57,929 nt of DNA from an uncultured Oscillibacter sp. (GCA_910579435.1 CAJTVF010000011.1:1-57929); one strand, 5' to 3'. Positions 8,556 to 17,019 are shown, counted from the stretch's first letter. Numbers and translations are program-made. Notes: generated by a model from the sequence alone, not told the origin.

Positions 8556-9266
8556 TTACAGGCTCCCCGCCAGCGCCGACAGGGCGTTCACCCCGGCGTG
8601 GAGGCTGATGGAGGACCAGAGGGTCCCGGAGTGGTCATAGGCCCAGGCCAGCACCAGGCCGGGAATCAGATATTGGACCATCCGCAGAAAATACGCCGGG
8701 TCCCGGTTTGCCACGGCGAACTGCCACACATGGACCAGGGCGAAGAGGGCGCAGCTGGCGGCGTAGGCCAGCAGGCGGTTTTTCTCCTTCAGCCCCCCGA
8801 AGACCAGCCCCCGGAACAGCGTCTCTTCCACAAAGGGGGCCAGGAACACCAGAATCAGCAGCGTCATATGGGGGGCGCTGCCCGTCCGGGCGGAAATGGC
8901 GGAATCATTCAGGTTCCCGGAGCGGTCCACGAACACCCGCCCCAGCCGGGACGCCAGCTCGCACAGGCCGTAGTGGGCCACGACGCCCACCCCCGCCGTC
9001 TTGAAAGCCCGGGCGGGGCCGTCCAGAAAGCGGCGGGTGGAGGTCCCCAGCAGGTGGTGAAACAGGACTGCCGTCACGGCGAAGAGGGCATAGTAATACA
9101 CCGCGCCGTACAGCTCCTCCGAGATCCGGCGGTCCAGCAGCTCCTCCGCCAGGCGCCGGGCGGGCCCCGCCGCCAAAGGGAGGAGCAGGAGGTAAAACAC
9201 AAAGAACGCCGTGCCCCCAAACCGCTCCAGGTTCGTCAGCCCGGCGGAGGTTTTTCTCTTAGCCAT
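8556..9266 (-). CDS. CPBP family intramembrane metalloprotease
   Basis: The 236-residue protein has several hydrophobic helices and the CPBP/Abi motifs EETLFRG (about residues 147-153) and FALVHVWQF, which supply the catalytic Glu and metal-ligand His. A third motif, SISLHAGVNAL near the C-terminus, supplies the last His/Asn. These enzymes are type II CAAX-protease homologues; in bacteria they are linked to bacteriocin self-immunity or membrane-protein processing. Substrate unknown. It begins about 10 bp downstream of the mutS stop. Confidence 0.88.
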   Translation of the reverse strand: MAKRKTSAGLTNLERFGGTAFFVFYLLLLPLAAGPARRLAEELLDRRISEELYGAVYYYALFAVTAVLFHHLLGTSTRRFLDGPARAFKTAGVGVVAHYGLCELASRLGRVFVDRSGNLNDSAISARTGSAPHMTLLILVFLAPFVEETLFRGLVFGGLKEKNRLLAYAASCALFALVHVWQFAVANRDPAYFLRMVQYLIPGLVLAWAYDHSGTLWSSISLHAGVNALSALAGSL

Positions 9267-9276
9267 AGCCGCCCCT

Positions 9277-11883
9277 TCACCTCAGTTTCTGCTTCAGCTC
9301 ATACAAAAGGCTCATAGCCTCAATGGGCGTCAGCGTGTCCGGCTGGCAGCGGCGGAGGGCGTCCAGCACCTCTTCCTCGCTGATGGAGCCTAGGGAGACC
9401 TGCTCCGCCTCCCGCCGGGGGGCGGTGTACTGCACGCCGCCCTCCGCCTCCAGCTCCTCCAGCACCTGCCGGGCCCGCTGGAGCACCTTGTCCGGGAGGC
9501 CCGCCAGCTTGGCGACCTCAATGCCATAGCTCCGGTCCGCCCCGCCGGGGAGGATTTTCCGCAGGAAAATGATCTCCTCTCCCCGGGTCTTCACCGCGAT
9601 GTTGTAGTTCACCGTGCCGGGGAGGGAGTTCTCCAGCTCCGTCAGCTCGTGGTAATGGGTGGCGAACAGCGTCTTGGCCCCCAGGGTTTTGGGGCTTGCG
9701 CAGTGCTCCAGCACCGCCCGGGCGATGCTCATGCCGTCGAAGGTGGAGGTGCCCCGGCCGATCTCGTCCAGGATCAGCAAGGACCGCTTCGTGGCGCAGC
9801 GGAGGATGTCCGCCACCTCGGTCATCTCCACCATGAAGGTGGACTGCCCGGCGGAGAGGTCGTCGCTGGCCCCCACCCGGGTGAAGATCCGGTCCACCAC
9901 GCCGACGCGGGCGTGGGCCGCGGGGACGAAGCTGCCCATCTGGGCCATGAGGACCGTCAGGGCCACCTGGCGCATGTAGGTGGACTTGCCCGCCATGTTG
10001 GGGCCCGTGATGATGGCCACCCGGTTTTCTTTCTCCCCCAGGAACGTGTCGTTGGGGACGAAGAGGCTGTCCTTGAGGACCCGCTCCACCACCGGGTGGC
10101 GGCCTTCTTTGATCTCAAGACATCCGGACTCGTCCACGTCCGGGCGGCAGTAGCCGTTCCTGGCCGCCACGGCGGCCAGGGACGCCAGGGCGTCCGCCTC
10201 GGCGACGGCGGCGGCGGTTTTCAGCACCCGGCTGGACGCGGCGGAAATCTCCTGGCGGAGCTGGGTGAACAGCTCGTATTCCAGGGCCACCACCCGGTCG
10301 GAGGCGGTGAGGATGGAGTTCTCCAGCTCCTTCAATTCCTGGGTGACGTACCGCTCCGCCCCCGCCAGGGTCTGCTTGCGGACATAGGTCTCCGGCACCT
10401 GGCCCTTATAGCTGTTGGAGACCTCGATGTAATAGCCGAATACCTTGTTATAGCGGATTTTCAGCGTCCGGATGCCGGTGCGCTCCTTCTCCCGGGCCTC
10501 CATTTCGGGGATGACCCCCTTGCCGCTTTTCAGGATATGCCGCAGGCGGTCCACCTCCGGGTGGAAGCCGTCCCGGATCAGCTCCCCCTCCCGGACGGAG
10601 AAGGGGGGCTCGTCACAGATGGTCTCGGCGATGCGCTTCCCCAGGTCCTCCAGGACGTCCAGCTCCCCGGAAAGCTCCGAGAGGCGGCGGTCCGAAAAGG
10701 CCGCCAGCCGCCCCTTGATCTCCGGCAGCTTTTCCACGGCGGAGCGGAGGGCGGACAGGTCCCGCCCCCCGGCGGTGCCGTAGACGATGCGGCCGATGAG
10801 CCGCTCCATGTCCCCCAGGCCCGCCAGGGCGGCGATCAGCTCCTCCCGGTCGATGGTGCGCTCCACCAGGGCCGCCACGGCCCCGTTCCGGCGGGTAATG
10901 GCGGCCACATTCAAAAGAGGCCGCTCCAGCCAGTTCCGGAGGCACCGGCCCCCCATGGGGGTCTGGGTCCGGTCCAGCACCCAGAGGAGGCTGCCCTTCT
11001 TCTCCTTGCCCCGCAGGGTCTGGGTCAGCTCCAGATTCCGCCGGGCCGCCAGGTCCAGCTCCATGAACCGCCCCTGCTCGTAGTAATCCAGGTCGTTGAT
11101 GTAGGAGAGGTCCGTTTTCTGGGTCTCGTATAAGTAGCTCAGCAGCCCCCCCAGGGCCATGGCGGCGGCGGGCGCCGCCGCCGGGAGGCGGTTCCAGGCG
11201 TCCTCCCCGAACTGCCTGCGGATGCTCCGCTCCGCCTCGGGCAGGAGGAAGCGCCGCTCCCCGGCGTTTTCCACCCGGCAGCGGAATTTTTCCCGCAGGG
11301 CCGTCACCAGGGCCGTCTCGGAATAGGCCCCGTCGTTCAGCACCGCCTCGGCGGGGGAGAAGCGGCCCAGCTCGTTGACGGTATGCTCCATCCGGTCCTT
11401 CCCGGTAAAGGAGGTGAGGTGGGCCCGCCCGGTGGTAATGTCGCAGAAGGCGATTCCGGCGGACCGGGAGTCCGCGTACACGGCGCACAGGAAATTGCTG
11501 GACTTCTCGTCCAGGCAGCCGGCGTCGGTGACCGTTCCCGGAGTGACCACCCGGATAATGTCCCGCTTTACCAGCCCCTTGGCGGCGGCGGGGTCCTCCA
11601 TCTGCTCGCAGATAGCCACCTTATAGCCCTTGGCGATGAGCCGGGCAATGTAGCTCTCGCTGGCGTGGTAGGGGATGCCGCACATGGGAATCTGCTCTTC
11701 GGCGGGCTTTAAGTGCTTGCCCTTGTCCCGGCTGGTGAGGGTCAGGTCCAGCTCCCGGGAGGCCAGCTTCGCGTCCTCGGCGAACATTTCGTAGAAATCG
11801 CCCAGGCGGAAGAACAAAATGGAGTCCGGATTCTGCTCCTTAATCTCCAGGTACTGCTTCATCATGGGGGTCAGCTCTGCCAT
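9277..11883 (-). CDS. mutS: DNA mismatch repair protein MutS
   Basis: MutS recognises mismatches as a dimer and recruits MutL. The 868-residue protein shows the mismatch-wedge motif GDFYEMF (about residues 27-33), connector and lever/clamp domains, the Walker A GPNMAGKSTYMRQ, Walker B LLILDEIGRGTSTFDG, and the C-terminal helix-turn-helix. Length is normal for MutS1. The start at 11883 has AGAGGGA about 5 bases upstream. Gene order miaB-(module)-MBL-mutS-CPBP-AEC-mutL-miaA-hfq resembles the conserved clostridial cluster with insertions. Confidence 0.97.
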   Translation of the reverse strand: MAELTPMMKQYLEIKEQNPDSILFFRLGDFYEMFAEDAKLASRELDLTLTSRDKGKHLKPAEEQIPMCGIPYHASESYIARLIAKGYKVAICEQMEDPAAAKGLVKRDIIRVVTPGTVTDAGCLDEKSSNFLCAVYADSRSAGIAFCDITTGRAHLTSFTGKDRMEHTVNELGRFSPAEAVLNDGAYSETALVTALREKFRCRVENAGERRFLLPEAERSIRRQFGEDAWNRLPAAAPAAAMALGGLLSYLYETQKTDLSYINDLDYYEQGRFMELDLAARRNLELTQTLRGKEKKGSLLWVLDRTQTPMGGRCLRNWLERPLLNVAAITRRNGAVAALVERTIDREELIAALAGLGDMERLIGRIVYGTAGGRDLSALRSAVEKLPEIKGRLAAFSDRRLSELSGELDVLEDLGKRIAETICDEPPFSVREGELIRDGFHPEVDRLRHILKSGKGVIPEMEAREKERTGIRTLKIRYNKVFGYYIEVSNSYKGQVPETYVRKQTLAGAERYVTQELKELENSILTASDRVVALEYELFTQLRQEISAASSRVLKTAAAVAEADALASLAAVAARNGYCRPDVDESGCLEIKEGRHPVVERVLKDSLFVPNDTFLGEKENRVAIITGPNMAGKSTYMRQVALTVLMAQMGSFVPAAHARVGVVDRIFTRVGASDDLSAGQSTFMVEMTEVADILRCATKRSLLILDEIGRGTSTFDGMSIARAVLEHCASPKTLGAKTLFATHYHELTELENSLPGTVNYNIAVKTRGEEIIFLRKILPGGADRSYGIEVAKLAGLPDKVLQRARQVLEELEAEGGVQYTAPRREAEQVSLGSISEEEVLDALRRCQPDTLTPIEAMSLLYELKQKLR

Positions 11884-11923
11884 GGAATCCCTCTCTTTTC
11901 TCTATATACGCTCAAATCCGTCC

Positions 11924-12751
11924 TCACAGCTCCGCCGACGCGCCGCAGTCCATGGGCCGCAGCCGGTCCCCCAGGGCCTCCCGCAGCCGCGCATAGGCCC
12001 AGTCCCCGGTGCAGTGGCCGGTGTAATAAACGGTATCCCCTCCGGCCAGCTCCGCCGCCGTGGCGGCGAGCAGCGCCTCCGACTCCGGCGCGTCCGGCGC
12101 CAGCTCGAACAGGTGGAAGCCGCCGAATACCACGTCCGGCATGCGGCCCAGGTGCCGCTTCGCCGCCCGGAGGGTGTTCACGATTCCCAGGTGCCCGCAG
12201 CCCGCCAGCAGGGCGGCCCTGCCGTTTTCCTCCACCAGCAGGTGCTGCTCGTGGGCGAAGCCGTCGGGGCGGAAGCCCTCCCCGGTCCGCTCCTGGAGCT
12301 TGGGGGCCGCGGCCCGGAAGGACTTGTCGTCCTCTACGTCCGAGAACAGCGTCAGCCCGTCCCCCAGGGCCTCCTGGGCTCCGGTGCAGAAAAACCGCTC
12401 TTTCAGGGTCTCCAGCTCCGGCGGCAGGCCGATGTAGTTCGGTTCCTGCCCCGGCAGAACGGCGTAATAATCCCCCAGGGCCTCCCGGCGGAGATAAATC
12501 TTCGCCGTGCGGTTGGCCTCGCAGAAGGCCGCCAGGCCGCCGCCGTGGTCAGAGTGGCCGTGGGACAGCACGGCGGCGTCCACGGCGGAAATGTCCACTC
12601 CCAAGGCCCGGGCGTTTTCCAGGAAGGAGGCGTCCGGGCCCATGTCAAAGAGGACCTTGTGCCCGGCCGTTTCCACATAGAGCGAAAGCCCCCGGGCGGC
12701 GGCAAGGCCGGGGCGGCGGGCGGTGTTTTCCAGCAGGGTGATGATTTTCAT
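11924..12751 (-). CDS. MBL-fold metallohydrolase (DHPS/ArdK-like beta-lactamase fold)
   Basis: The 275-residue protein is a cytoplasmic metallo-beta-lactamase-fold hydrolase of the group with the motif LSHGHSDHGGG (about residues 61-71), later metal ligands at AGCGHLGIVN and a C-terminal TGHCTGDWA. This pattern is that of the 7,8-dihydropterin-6-methyl phosphate synthase-like MBL group common in Clostridia and methanogens; the real substrate is unknown. GGAGG lies 8 bases before the ATG. It is divergent from the small gene at 12863, sharing an about 110-bp intergenic region. Confidence 0.85.
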   Translation of the reverse strand: MKIITLLENTARRPGLAAARGLSLYVETAGHKVLFDMGPDASFLENARALGVDISAVDAAVLSHGHSDHGGGLAAFCEANRTAKIYLRREALGDYYAVLPGQEPNYIGLPPELETLKERFFCTGAQEALGDGLTLFSDVEDDKSFRAAAPKLQERTGEGFRPDGFAHEQHLLVEENGRAALLAGCGHLGIVNTLRAAKRHLGRMPDVVFGGFHLFELAPDAPESEALLAATAAELAGGDTVYYTGHCTGDWAYARLREALGDRLRPMDCGASAEL

Positions 12752-12784
12752 GGGACGCCTCCAAATTTCGTATACAGGCCGCCC

Positions 12785-12813
12785 TTGACAGTCCGGGCGG
12801 GGTTCGGTATAAT
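12785..12813 (+). promoter_or_regulatory. consensus sigma-A promoter upstream of the 50-aa gene
   Basis: TTGACA (12785-12790), a 17-base spacer and TATAAT (12808-12813) form a perfect consensus sigma-A promoter. It lies 50 bp before the start of the small ORF at 12863. Confidence 0.9.
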
Positions 12814-12862
12814 GGAATTGTTCGAAATGTGCGCGTTCCCACTCAGGAAGGAGGCAAGTGAT

Positions 12863-13015
12863 ATGGGCACCGAAGCTGAGCGGCAGGATACCAGGAAAGC
12901 GATGGCCTATGATCTGGTCGGTATTCTGGAGGCGAAACCAGAGCAGACGTCTTACACGGTAGAGGAAATCAAAAAGATAATCCGGACGTATATCACGACT
13001 GCGGATCAGAAGTAA
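12863..13015 (+). CDS. small charged protein, 50 aa, unknown function
   Basis: The ORF begins ATG at 12863, nine bases after AAGGAGG, and is driven by a perfect consensus promoter. The product is charged and predicted helical, ending in YTVEEIKKIIRTYITT, which could form an amphipathic helix pair. I do not recognise the family. It is followed by an intrinsic terminator at about 13109-13136 and by a convergent XRE regulator gene, so it may be part of the small regulatory module here. Confidence 0.65.
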   Translation: MGTEAERQDTRKAMAYDLVGILEAKPEQTSYTVEEIKKIIRTYITTADQK

Positions 13016-13108
13016 TTCACGCGGAAGACTGGCGGAACGAACATCCTGCTGTTCTGCTGTTTTCCATTATATCACATTTGTCAATATGAAGCAGTAAATA
13101 TCTGGAAG

Positions 13109-13136
13109 GCTCCGCGCCGCTGCGCGGGGTCTTTTT
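13109..13136 (+). terminator. intrinsic terminator
   Basis: A CCGCGC-CGCT-GCGCGG hairpin is followed by GGTCTTTTTTT on the plus strand. It would end the transcript of the 50-aa gene just before the 3' end of the convergent XRE gene. Confidence 0.7.
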
Positions 13137-13355
13137 TTACGCCTCCGGCTCCCGGGGCCAGTCCCGGCAGACCAGCTCGTCCAGGGAGATGCCGTAAAAA
13201 TCCGCCAGGGCAATGAGGGTGGACATGCGGGGTTCTTGCTGTCCATATTCAAACCGCTGATAAGTGTGCAAATTGAGCCCCAACTCCTTCACCAGGTCCT
13301 TTTGCAGGACACCTTTTATACTTCTAAGCTGAACGAGCTTTTCTTGAAAATCCAT
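13137..13355 (-). CDS. XRE-family helix-turn-helix regulator
   Basis: This 72-residue protein consists of a Cro/C1-type HTH domain: LVQLRSIKGVLQKDLVKELGL (helices 1-2), NLHTYQRFEYGQQEPR (recognition helix 3 and turn), and MSTLIALADFYGISLDELV. It has no extra effector domain. The start at 13355 is favoured by AAGGGGG seven bases upstream over an ATG six codons earlier. It is divergent from the gene at 13406; the divergent promoter's -35 box starts 12 bp from this start codon, so autoregulatory binding there is likely. The base composition is lower in GC than the housekeeping neighbours. Confidence 0.85.
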   Translation of the reverse strand: MDFQEKLVQLRSIKGVLQKDLVKELGLNLHTYQRFEYGQQEPRMSTLIALADFYGISLDELVCRDWPREPEA

Positions 13356-13366
13356 ACAGCGCCCCC

Positions 13367-13395
13367 TTGACATGACAAAAACGGAATGTTATAAT
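13367..13395 (+). promoter_or_regulatory. consensus sigma-A promoter with almost no 5' leader
   Basis: TTGACA (13367-13372), 17 bases, TATAAT (13390-13395). The following ORF starts with ATG at 13406, only 10 bases after the -10 box, so transcription would begin about 3-5 bases before the start codon, leaving no room for a ribosome site. Confidence 0.85.
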
Positions 13396-13405
13396 AACTC
13401 ACAAG

Positions 13406-13702
13406 ATGACAAATTTGGAATTTCCGCTTTGGGAGGACCGTGCCTTGGACGAATATCTTCAATGCCTATACAACTACATTCTGGAGGTCCGCAGGGACGA
13501 AACCCTGCTGAAACTGCCGGAATACCGTATGGAGCGCATATCACTGCTGGCGGCGATGCGGGCGATGGACGCGGCCCTCTCAAAAGAACAGCAAAAGGCC
13601 GTAAACGCCTTTCTGTCCTGCCAATCCCGCCTGTCTGTCCTGGAGGACGAGTGGCTCTTCCAGGAGGCCATGGCCCTGGGGAAGTGGCTGGCCCGGCCTT
13701 AA
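13406..13702 (+). CDS. small helical protein divergent from XRE, weakly DUF6809-like
   Basis: The 98-residue product is predicted all-helical: a Trp/Tyr-rich N-terminus, an ERISLLAAMRAMDAALS helix, KEQQKAVNAFLSC, and a C-terminal LFQEAMALGKWLA. The pattern resembles the DUF6809-like protein at 21781 (helix, glutamine-rich helix, F-x5-G tail) but similarity is weak. No function is known. It is divergent from an XRE regulator and appears to be translated from a leaderless or near-leaderless mRNA. A later internal start (MERISLL) is possible. Confidence 0.65.
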   Translation: MTNLEFPLWEDRALDEYLQCLYNYILEVRRDETLLKLPEYRMERISLLAAMRAMDAALSKEQQKAVNAFLSCQSRLSVLEDEWLFQEAMALGKWLARP

Positions 13703-15093
13703 ACCGGCTCCCCGTACAGCGCCCAGGTGTTGCTCCCGGTGATTTTCACCTCCAGGAACCGCCCGATCAGGGACTTGTCCCCCTTCAGCCGCACCAGCCG
13801 GTTTCCCTCCGTACGGGAGGAAAGGGGGTACGCCCCGTCGCCGCTCTCCCCGTCCACCAGAACCCGGACCGTTTTCCCCGCGTACCCGGCGTGTATCCGG
13901 GCGGAGTGAGCGTTCTGGACCTCCAGCAGACGGTCGAACCAGGCCTGCTTTTCCTCCCGGGAGGCGGGGTCCGGCAGCTCCGCCGCCTTCGTGCCGGGGC
14001 GGGGGGAGTAGATGAAGGTGAACAGCGCGTCAAAGCCCACCTCCTCCACCAAAGACACGGTGTCCATGGCCTCCGCCTCCGTCTCCCCGGGGAAGCCGAT
14101 AATCACGTCGCTGGTCAATACCAGCCCCGGCATGACGGACCGGGCGTACCGGATCAGCTCCAGGTACTTCTCCCGGGTGTACCGCCGGTTCATCTCCGCC
14201 AGCACCCGGTCGTTTCCGGACTGGAAGGGGAGGTGGAGCTGCCTGGCTGCGTGGGTACATCTTGCCATCACGTCGAAGAGCCGGGGGCTCGCGTCCTTGG
14301 GGTGGCTGGACATGAAGCGGATCCAGTAGTCCCCGGGAATTTTGTCGATGTCCTCCAGCAGGTCCGGGAAGCGGTAGCCGCTGTCCAGGTCGTTTCCATA
14401 GGAGTTCACGTTCTGCCCCAGCAGGGTGATGTCCTTGTACCCGGCCTCCACCAGCTCCCGGACCTCCGCCAGCACGGCGGCGGGCTCCCGGCTCCGCTCC
14501 CGGCCCCGGACATAGGGCACGATGCAGTAGGAGCAGAAGTTGTTGCACCCGTACATGATGGACACCCACGCCTTCACGCCCCGCTCCCGGACCACCGGCA
14601 GCCCCTCGGCGATGCAGCCGTGTTCCCCGGCGGTGGAGAAGACCCGTTTCCGCGTCTCATAGACCTGCCAGAGAAGCTCCGGGAAGCGCCACAGGGCCTG
14701 GGGGCCAAACACCAGGTCCACATGCCGGTAGGATTCCCTCACCCGCTTCGCCACCCGGGCCTCTGCGGCCATGCAGCCGCAGAGGACGATGACCTGCTCC
14801 GGGTTCTCCTTTTTCGAGTGGGTCAGAATGCCCAGGTTTCCAAAGACCCGCTGCTCCGCGTGCTCCCGGACAGCGCAGGTGTTCAGAAGGGCCAGGTCCG
14901 CCTCCCCGGCGTCCTCCGCAAAGGCAAAGCCCATTGCCTCCAGCATGCCCATGATCCGCTGGCCGTCGGCCACGTTCTGCTGGCAGCCGAAGGTCTCCAC
15001 AAAGGCCCTGGGATGGGCTCCCCGGGCGGCGAACATGGCCTTGATCTTCTTTTGAAAGTCCCGCTGGCGGGCGATCTCCGCCTCCGGGACCAT
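13699..15093 (-). CDS. miaB: tRNA-2-methylthio-N6-dimethylallyladenosine synthase MiaB
   Basis: MiaB is a radical-SAM methylthiotransferase acting on the i6A37 made by MiaA. The 464-residue protein has the N-terminal UPF0004 domain with Cys ligands (ETFGCQQNVADG, NTCAVREHAE, GCMAAE), the radical-SAM CxxxCxxC in YGCNNFCSYCIVPYVRG, GFPGETEAEA and a C-terminal TRAM domain. The start was placed at the ATG at 15093 with AGAGGA upstream; a TTG at 15111 preceded by GGAGG is an equally plausible alternative that adds six residues. It overlaps the end of the 98-aa gene by 4 bp on the opposite strand. Confidence 0.95.
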   Translation of the reverse strand: MVPEAEIARQRDFQKKIKAMFAARGAHPRAFVETFGCQQNVADGQRIMGMLEAMGFAFAEDAGEADLALLNTCAVREHAEQRVFGNLGILTHSKKENPEQVIVLCGCMAAEARVAKRVRESYRHVDLVFGPQALWRFPELLWQVYETRKRVFSTAGEHGCIAEGLPVVRERGVKAWVSIMYGCNNFCSYCIVPYVRGRERSREPAAVLAEVRELVEAGYKDITLLGQNVNSYGNDLDSGYRFPDLLEDIDKIPGDYWIRFMSSHPKDASPRLFDVMARCTHAARQLHLPFQSGNDRVLAEMNRRYTREKYLELIRYARSVMPGLVLTSDVIIGFPGETEAEAMDTVSLVEEVGFDALFTFIYSPRPGTKAAELPDPASREEKQAWFDRLLEVQNAHSARIHAGYAGKTVRVLVDGESGDGAYPLSSRTEGNRLVRLKGDKSLIGRFLEVKITGSNTWALYGEPV

Positions 15094-15281
15094 GATTTCC
15101 TCTCGCTTCAAAACGCTTCCTCCATCTGTGCGGATGACACTCAAAATATAGTGGGGATATCATATCACGAAAGGCCGGAAAGCACAAGGAAAAATCCCGC
15201 CTCCCGGCCCCGGGGCTTTGTTGCTTTCGCCGGAGGTAATCGGTTTACTTTTGTCAAAAACGTAAAATCTCACAAAACCTC

Positions 15282-15310
15282 TTGACAGCCAATCAAAATT
15301 ATTGTATATT
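15282..15310 (+). promoter_or_regulatory. sigma-A promoter of an orphan short transcript
   Basis: TTGACA (15282-15287), 17 bases, TATATT (15305-15310). It points away from miaB into a region without a recognisable protein gene. Confidence 0.8.
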
Positions 15311-15314
15311 TTAG

Positions 15315-15644
15315 CTACAGAAAGAGGTGAGTCCAGTGTACCATTCAGACACGGAAACCCACGTCTTCCAAGCGCCGTTCGAAACTACCCAGCGCACCCC
15401 GGCGACAGCGTGATCTCAGGCAATTCCCAAAGACGAAACACCCTCACTATGATGAGCCCGCAGGACCAGCAGGTCAGCGCAAGAAACGGTTTCATGGATT
15501 GGAAATCCCACGGATCACCCACACCCCGGCAAATCCCCCACGAACGGCAGACTTAAGAAAGCACGAGGTAACAGGACCAATGGACAATCCGATCAATGGT
15601 TGAGCCCCCCATTCGCCGACGGAGCGGATGGGGGGATGTTTTTT
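15315..15644 (+). ncRNA. candidate about 330-nt orphan transcript (small RNA or micro-peptides)
   Basis: A good promoter at 15282-15310 and an intrinsic terminator (CCCCCCAT-loop-ATGGGGGG then T-run, 15605-15644) bracket about 330 bases. Inside is a 25-codon ORF from GTG 15336 (after AAGAGGTGAG) to TGA 15413, giving a peptide starting MYHSDTETHVFQAPF. A second basic frame without a clear start ends MDNPING at about 15602, with GAGGT 10 bases before that Met. I do not recognise any of these. It could be a regulatory RNA, a micro-peptide message or a decayed gene. Confidence 0.45.
15605..15644 (+). terminator. intrinsic terminator of the orphan transcript
   Basis: The CCCCCCAT...ATGGGGGG arms enclose an about 15-base loop and are followed by ATGTTTTTTG. 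Confidence 0.8.
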
Positions 15645-15686
15645 GCCTGTCCTGCCGCCGGACTTTTTTTGCCAAAGAGCAAAAAA

Positions 15687-15717
15687 GCCTCCGCCGTTTG
15701 GCGGAGGCCCTTTTTTG
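15687..15717. terminator. bidirectional intrinsic terminator
   Basis: GCCTCCGCC-GTTT-GGCGGAGGC is flanked by A-run on the left and CCTTTTTT on the right, so it can act in both directions. It separates the orphan transcript from the tsf region. Confidence 0.75.
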
Positions 15718-15739
15718 ATAGGCTGAAATCCAGGAATTA

Positions 15740-16063
15740 AGGAAGCACTGATTAGGCCTTGTTTGAAAAATGGCAAAACGCCGTCTTGGGGCATCTTTTT
15801 CCGCCAGGACTGCGTTGATTGGACTTGAAATCCGTCAGGATTCCTGCGTCCAATCGCCTTGCCTGGCAAAAAAATCTGCTCCAATCCAGCATTCCGCCAA
15901 TTTTCAAACAAGGCCTAAATCAACGTATGCAGATTTGCGCCAGATATTTTCGCTGGCAAGGAAGAAAATCGCAGAAATCCTGGCGGATTTCAAGATTTTC
16001 TGACGCAGATCAGCGGAAATTTAAGGCGTAAAGATGTGTGCGGGGATTAAATCCGTGGTTCCT
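15740..16063 (+). mobile_element. family-1 MITE-like element interrupted by a family-2 element
   Basis: Outer terminal repeats AGGAAGCACTGATT (15740) and GGTTCCT (ending 16063) are flanked by TA (15738-15739 and 16064-16065). Removing the nested family-2 copy and one TA leaves 161 bp, the size of other family-1 copies. The right TA together with the terminal A of the element forms the TAA stop codon of tsf. Confidence 0.9.
15755..15915 (-). mobile_element. family-2 MITE-like element (161 bp) nested in a family-1 element
   Basis: It has perfect-looking terminal repeats GGCCTTGTTTGAAAA / TTTTCAAACAAGGCC and a TA duplication at 15753-15754 and 15916-15917. The TA belongs to the palindromic GATTTAATC end of the family-1 host element. 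It contains the shared core with GAATCC-TGAC-GGATTTC on the minus strand. Confidence 0.92.
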
Positions 16064-16986
16064 TAACCCTTCACCAGGGAGGCAATCTCGTCGGCGAAGT
16101 TCTCCTGCTTTTTCTCGATGCCCTCGCCCTTCTCAAACCGCACGGCGGTCTTGAAGGTGATGGCCCCGCCCAGCTCCTTGGCCGCGTGGGCGATATACGC
16201 CTCCACGGTGCCCTCGAACACGTCGGCGCGGACGGAATCCTGCTGGAGCAGGCAGTTCTCGGCGTAGAACTTGTTCAGCTTGCCCATGACGATCTTCTCC
16301 CGGACCTGCTCGGGCTTATTGGCCATCTTGGGGTCGTTCTCCATCTGGGCCATCATGACCTTCTTCTCCTCGTCCAGGACCTCCTGGGTCACCTGGGACT
16401 TATCCCAGAACCGGGGGTTCAGGGCGGCGATCTGCATGGCGATGTTCTTGCCCAGCTCCGTGACCTGTTCGGCAGAGAGGCCGGTCTCCAGGTTCACCAG
16501 CACGCCGATCTTGCCGCCGGCGTGAACGTAGGGCACGGACACGCCCTCGGCATAGCGGGCGAAGCGGCGGACCTTGATGTTCTCGCCGATGACCAGGACC
16601 ATCTCCTGCTGCTGCTGGGTGACGGTGAGGCCGGTCCCCTTATACTTGCACTCCATCAGGGCGTCCAGGCTGGCGGGGTTCTCCTTGGCCGCGGTCTCGG
16701 CCACGCCCTTCACGAAGTCCACAAACTTCTCGTTTTTGCCCACGAAGTCGGTCTCGGCGTTGACCTCGACCACCACGCCCACTCCGTCGATGACGGCGGC
16801 GTAGGCCATGCCCTCGGCGGCCACGCGGCCCGCCTTCTTCACGGAGGCGGCCATGCCCTTTTCGCGGAGCCACTCCACGGCCTTGTCCATGTCGCCGTCG
16901 GTGGCCACCAGGGCCTTCTTGCAGTCCATCATGCCCACGCCGGTCATTTCGCGCAGGTTCTTAACATCAGTCGCGGTAAAAGCCAT
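16063..16986 (-). CDS. tsf: translation elongation factor Ts
   Basis: EF-Ts is the GDP/GTP exchange factor for EF-Tu. The 307-residue protein has the N-terminal UBA-like domain (TDVKNLREMTGVGMMDCKKAL) with the TDFVGKNEKF exchange motif around residue 79, followed by two EF-Ts dimerisation subdomains. Length is typical. GGAGG precedes the start. It lies about 200 bp downstream of rpsB as in most bacteria. The stop codon TAA is formed from the TA target and the first base of a family-1 MITE-like element, so the native 3' untranslated region has been replaced by that element. Confidence 0.97.
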   Translation of the reverse strand: MAFTATDVKNLREMTGVGMMDCKKALVATDGDMDKAVEWLREKGMAASVKKAGRVAAEGMAYAAVIDGVGVVVEVNAETDFVGKNEKFVDFVKGVAETAAKENPASLDALMECKYKGTGLTVTQQQQEMVLVIGENIKVRRFARYAEGVSVPYVHAGGKIGVLVNLETGLSAEQVTELGKNIAMQIAALNPRFWDKSQVTQEVLDEEKKVMMAQMENDPKMANKPEQVREKIVMGKLNKFYAENCLLQQDSVRADVFEGTVEAYIAHAAKELGGAITFKTAVRFEKGEGIEKKQENFADEIASLVKG

Positions 16987-17019
16987 AATCGCTTTCCTCC
17001 AAATCTATTCGTATAGTCC

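Noticed and set aside
12785..13702. Prophage remnant suggested by the XRE gene and consensus promoters
   Set aside because: No integrase, terminase, capsid or lysis genes occur here; housekeeping genes directly flank it.
15302..15556. 84-codon open frame overlapping the orphan transcript
   Set aside because: Its start codon lies inside the -10 box of the promoter, so it cannot be translated from that transcript; the sequence is not protein-like.
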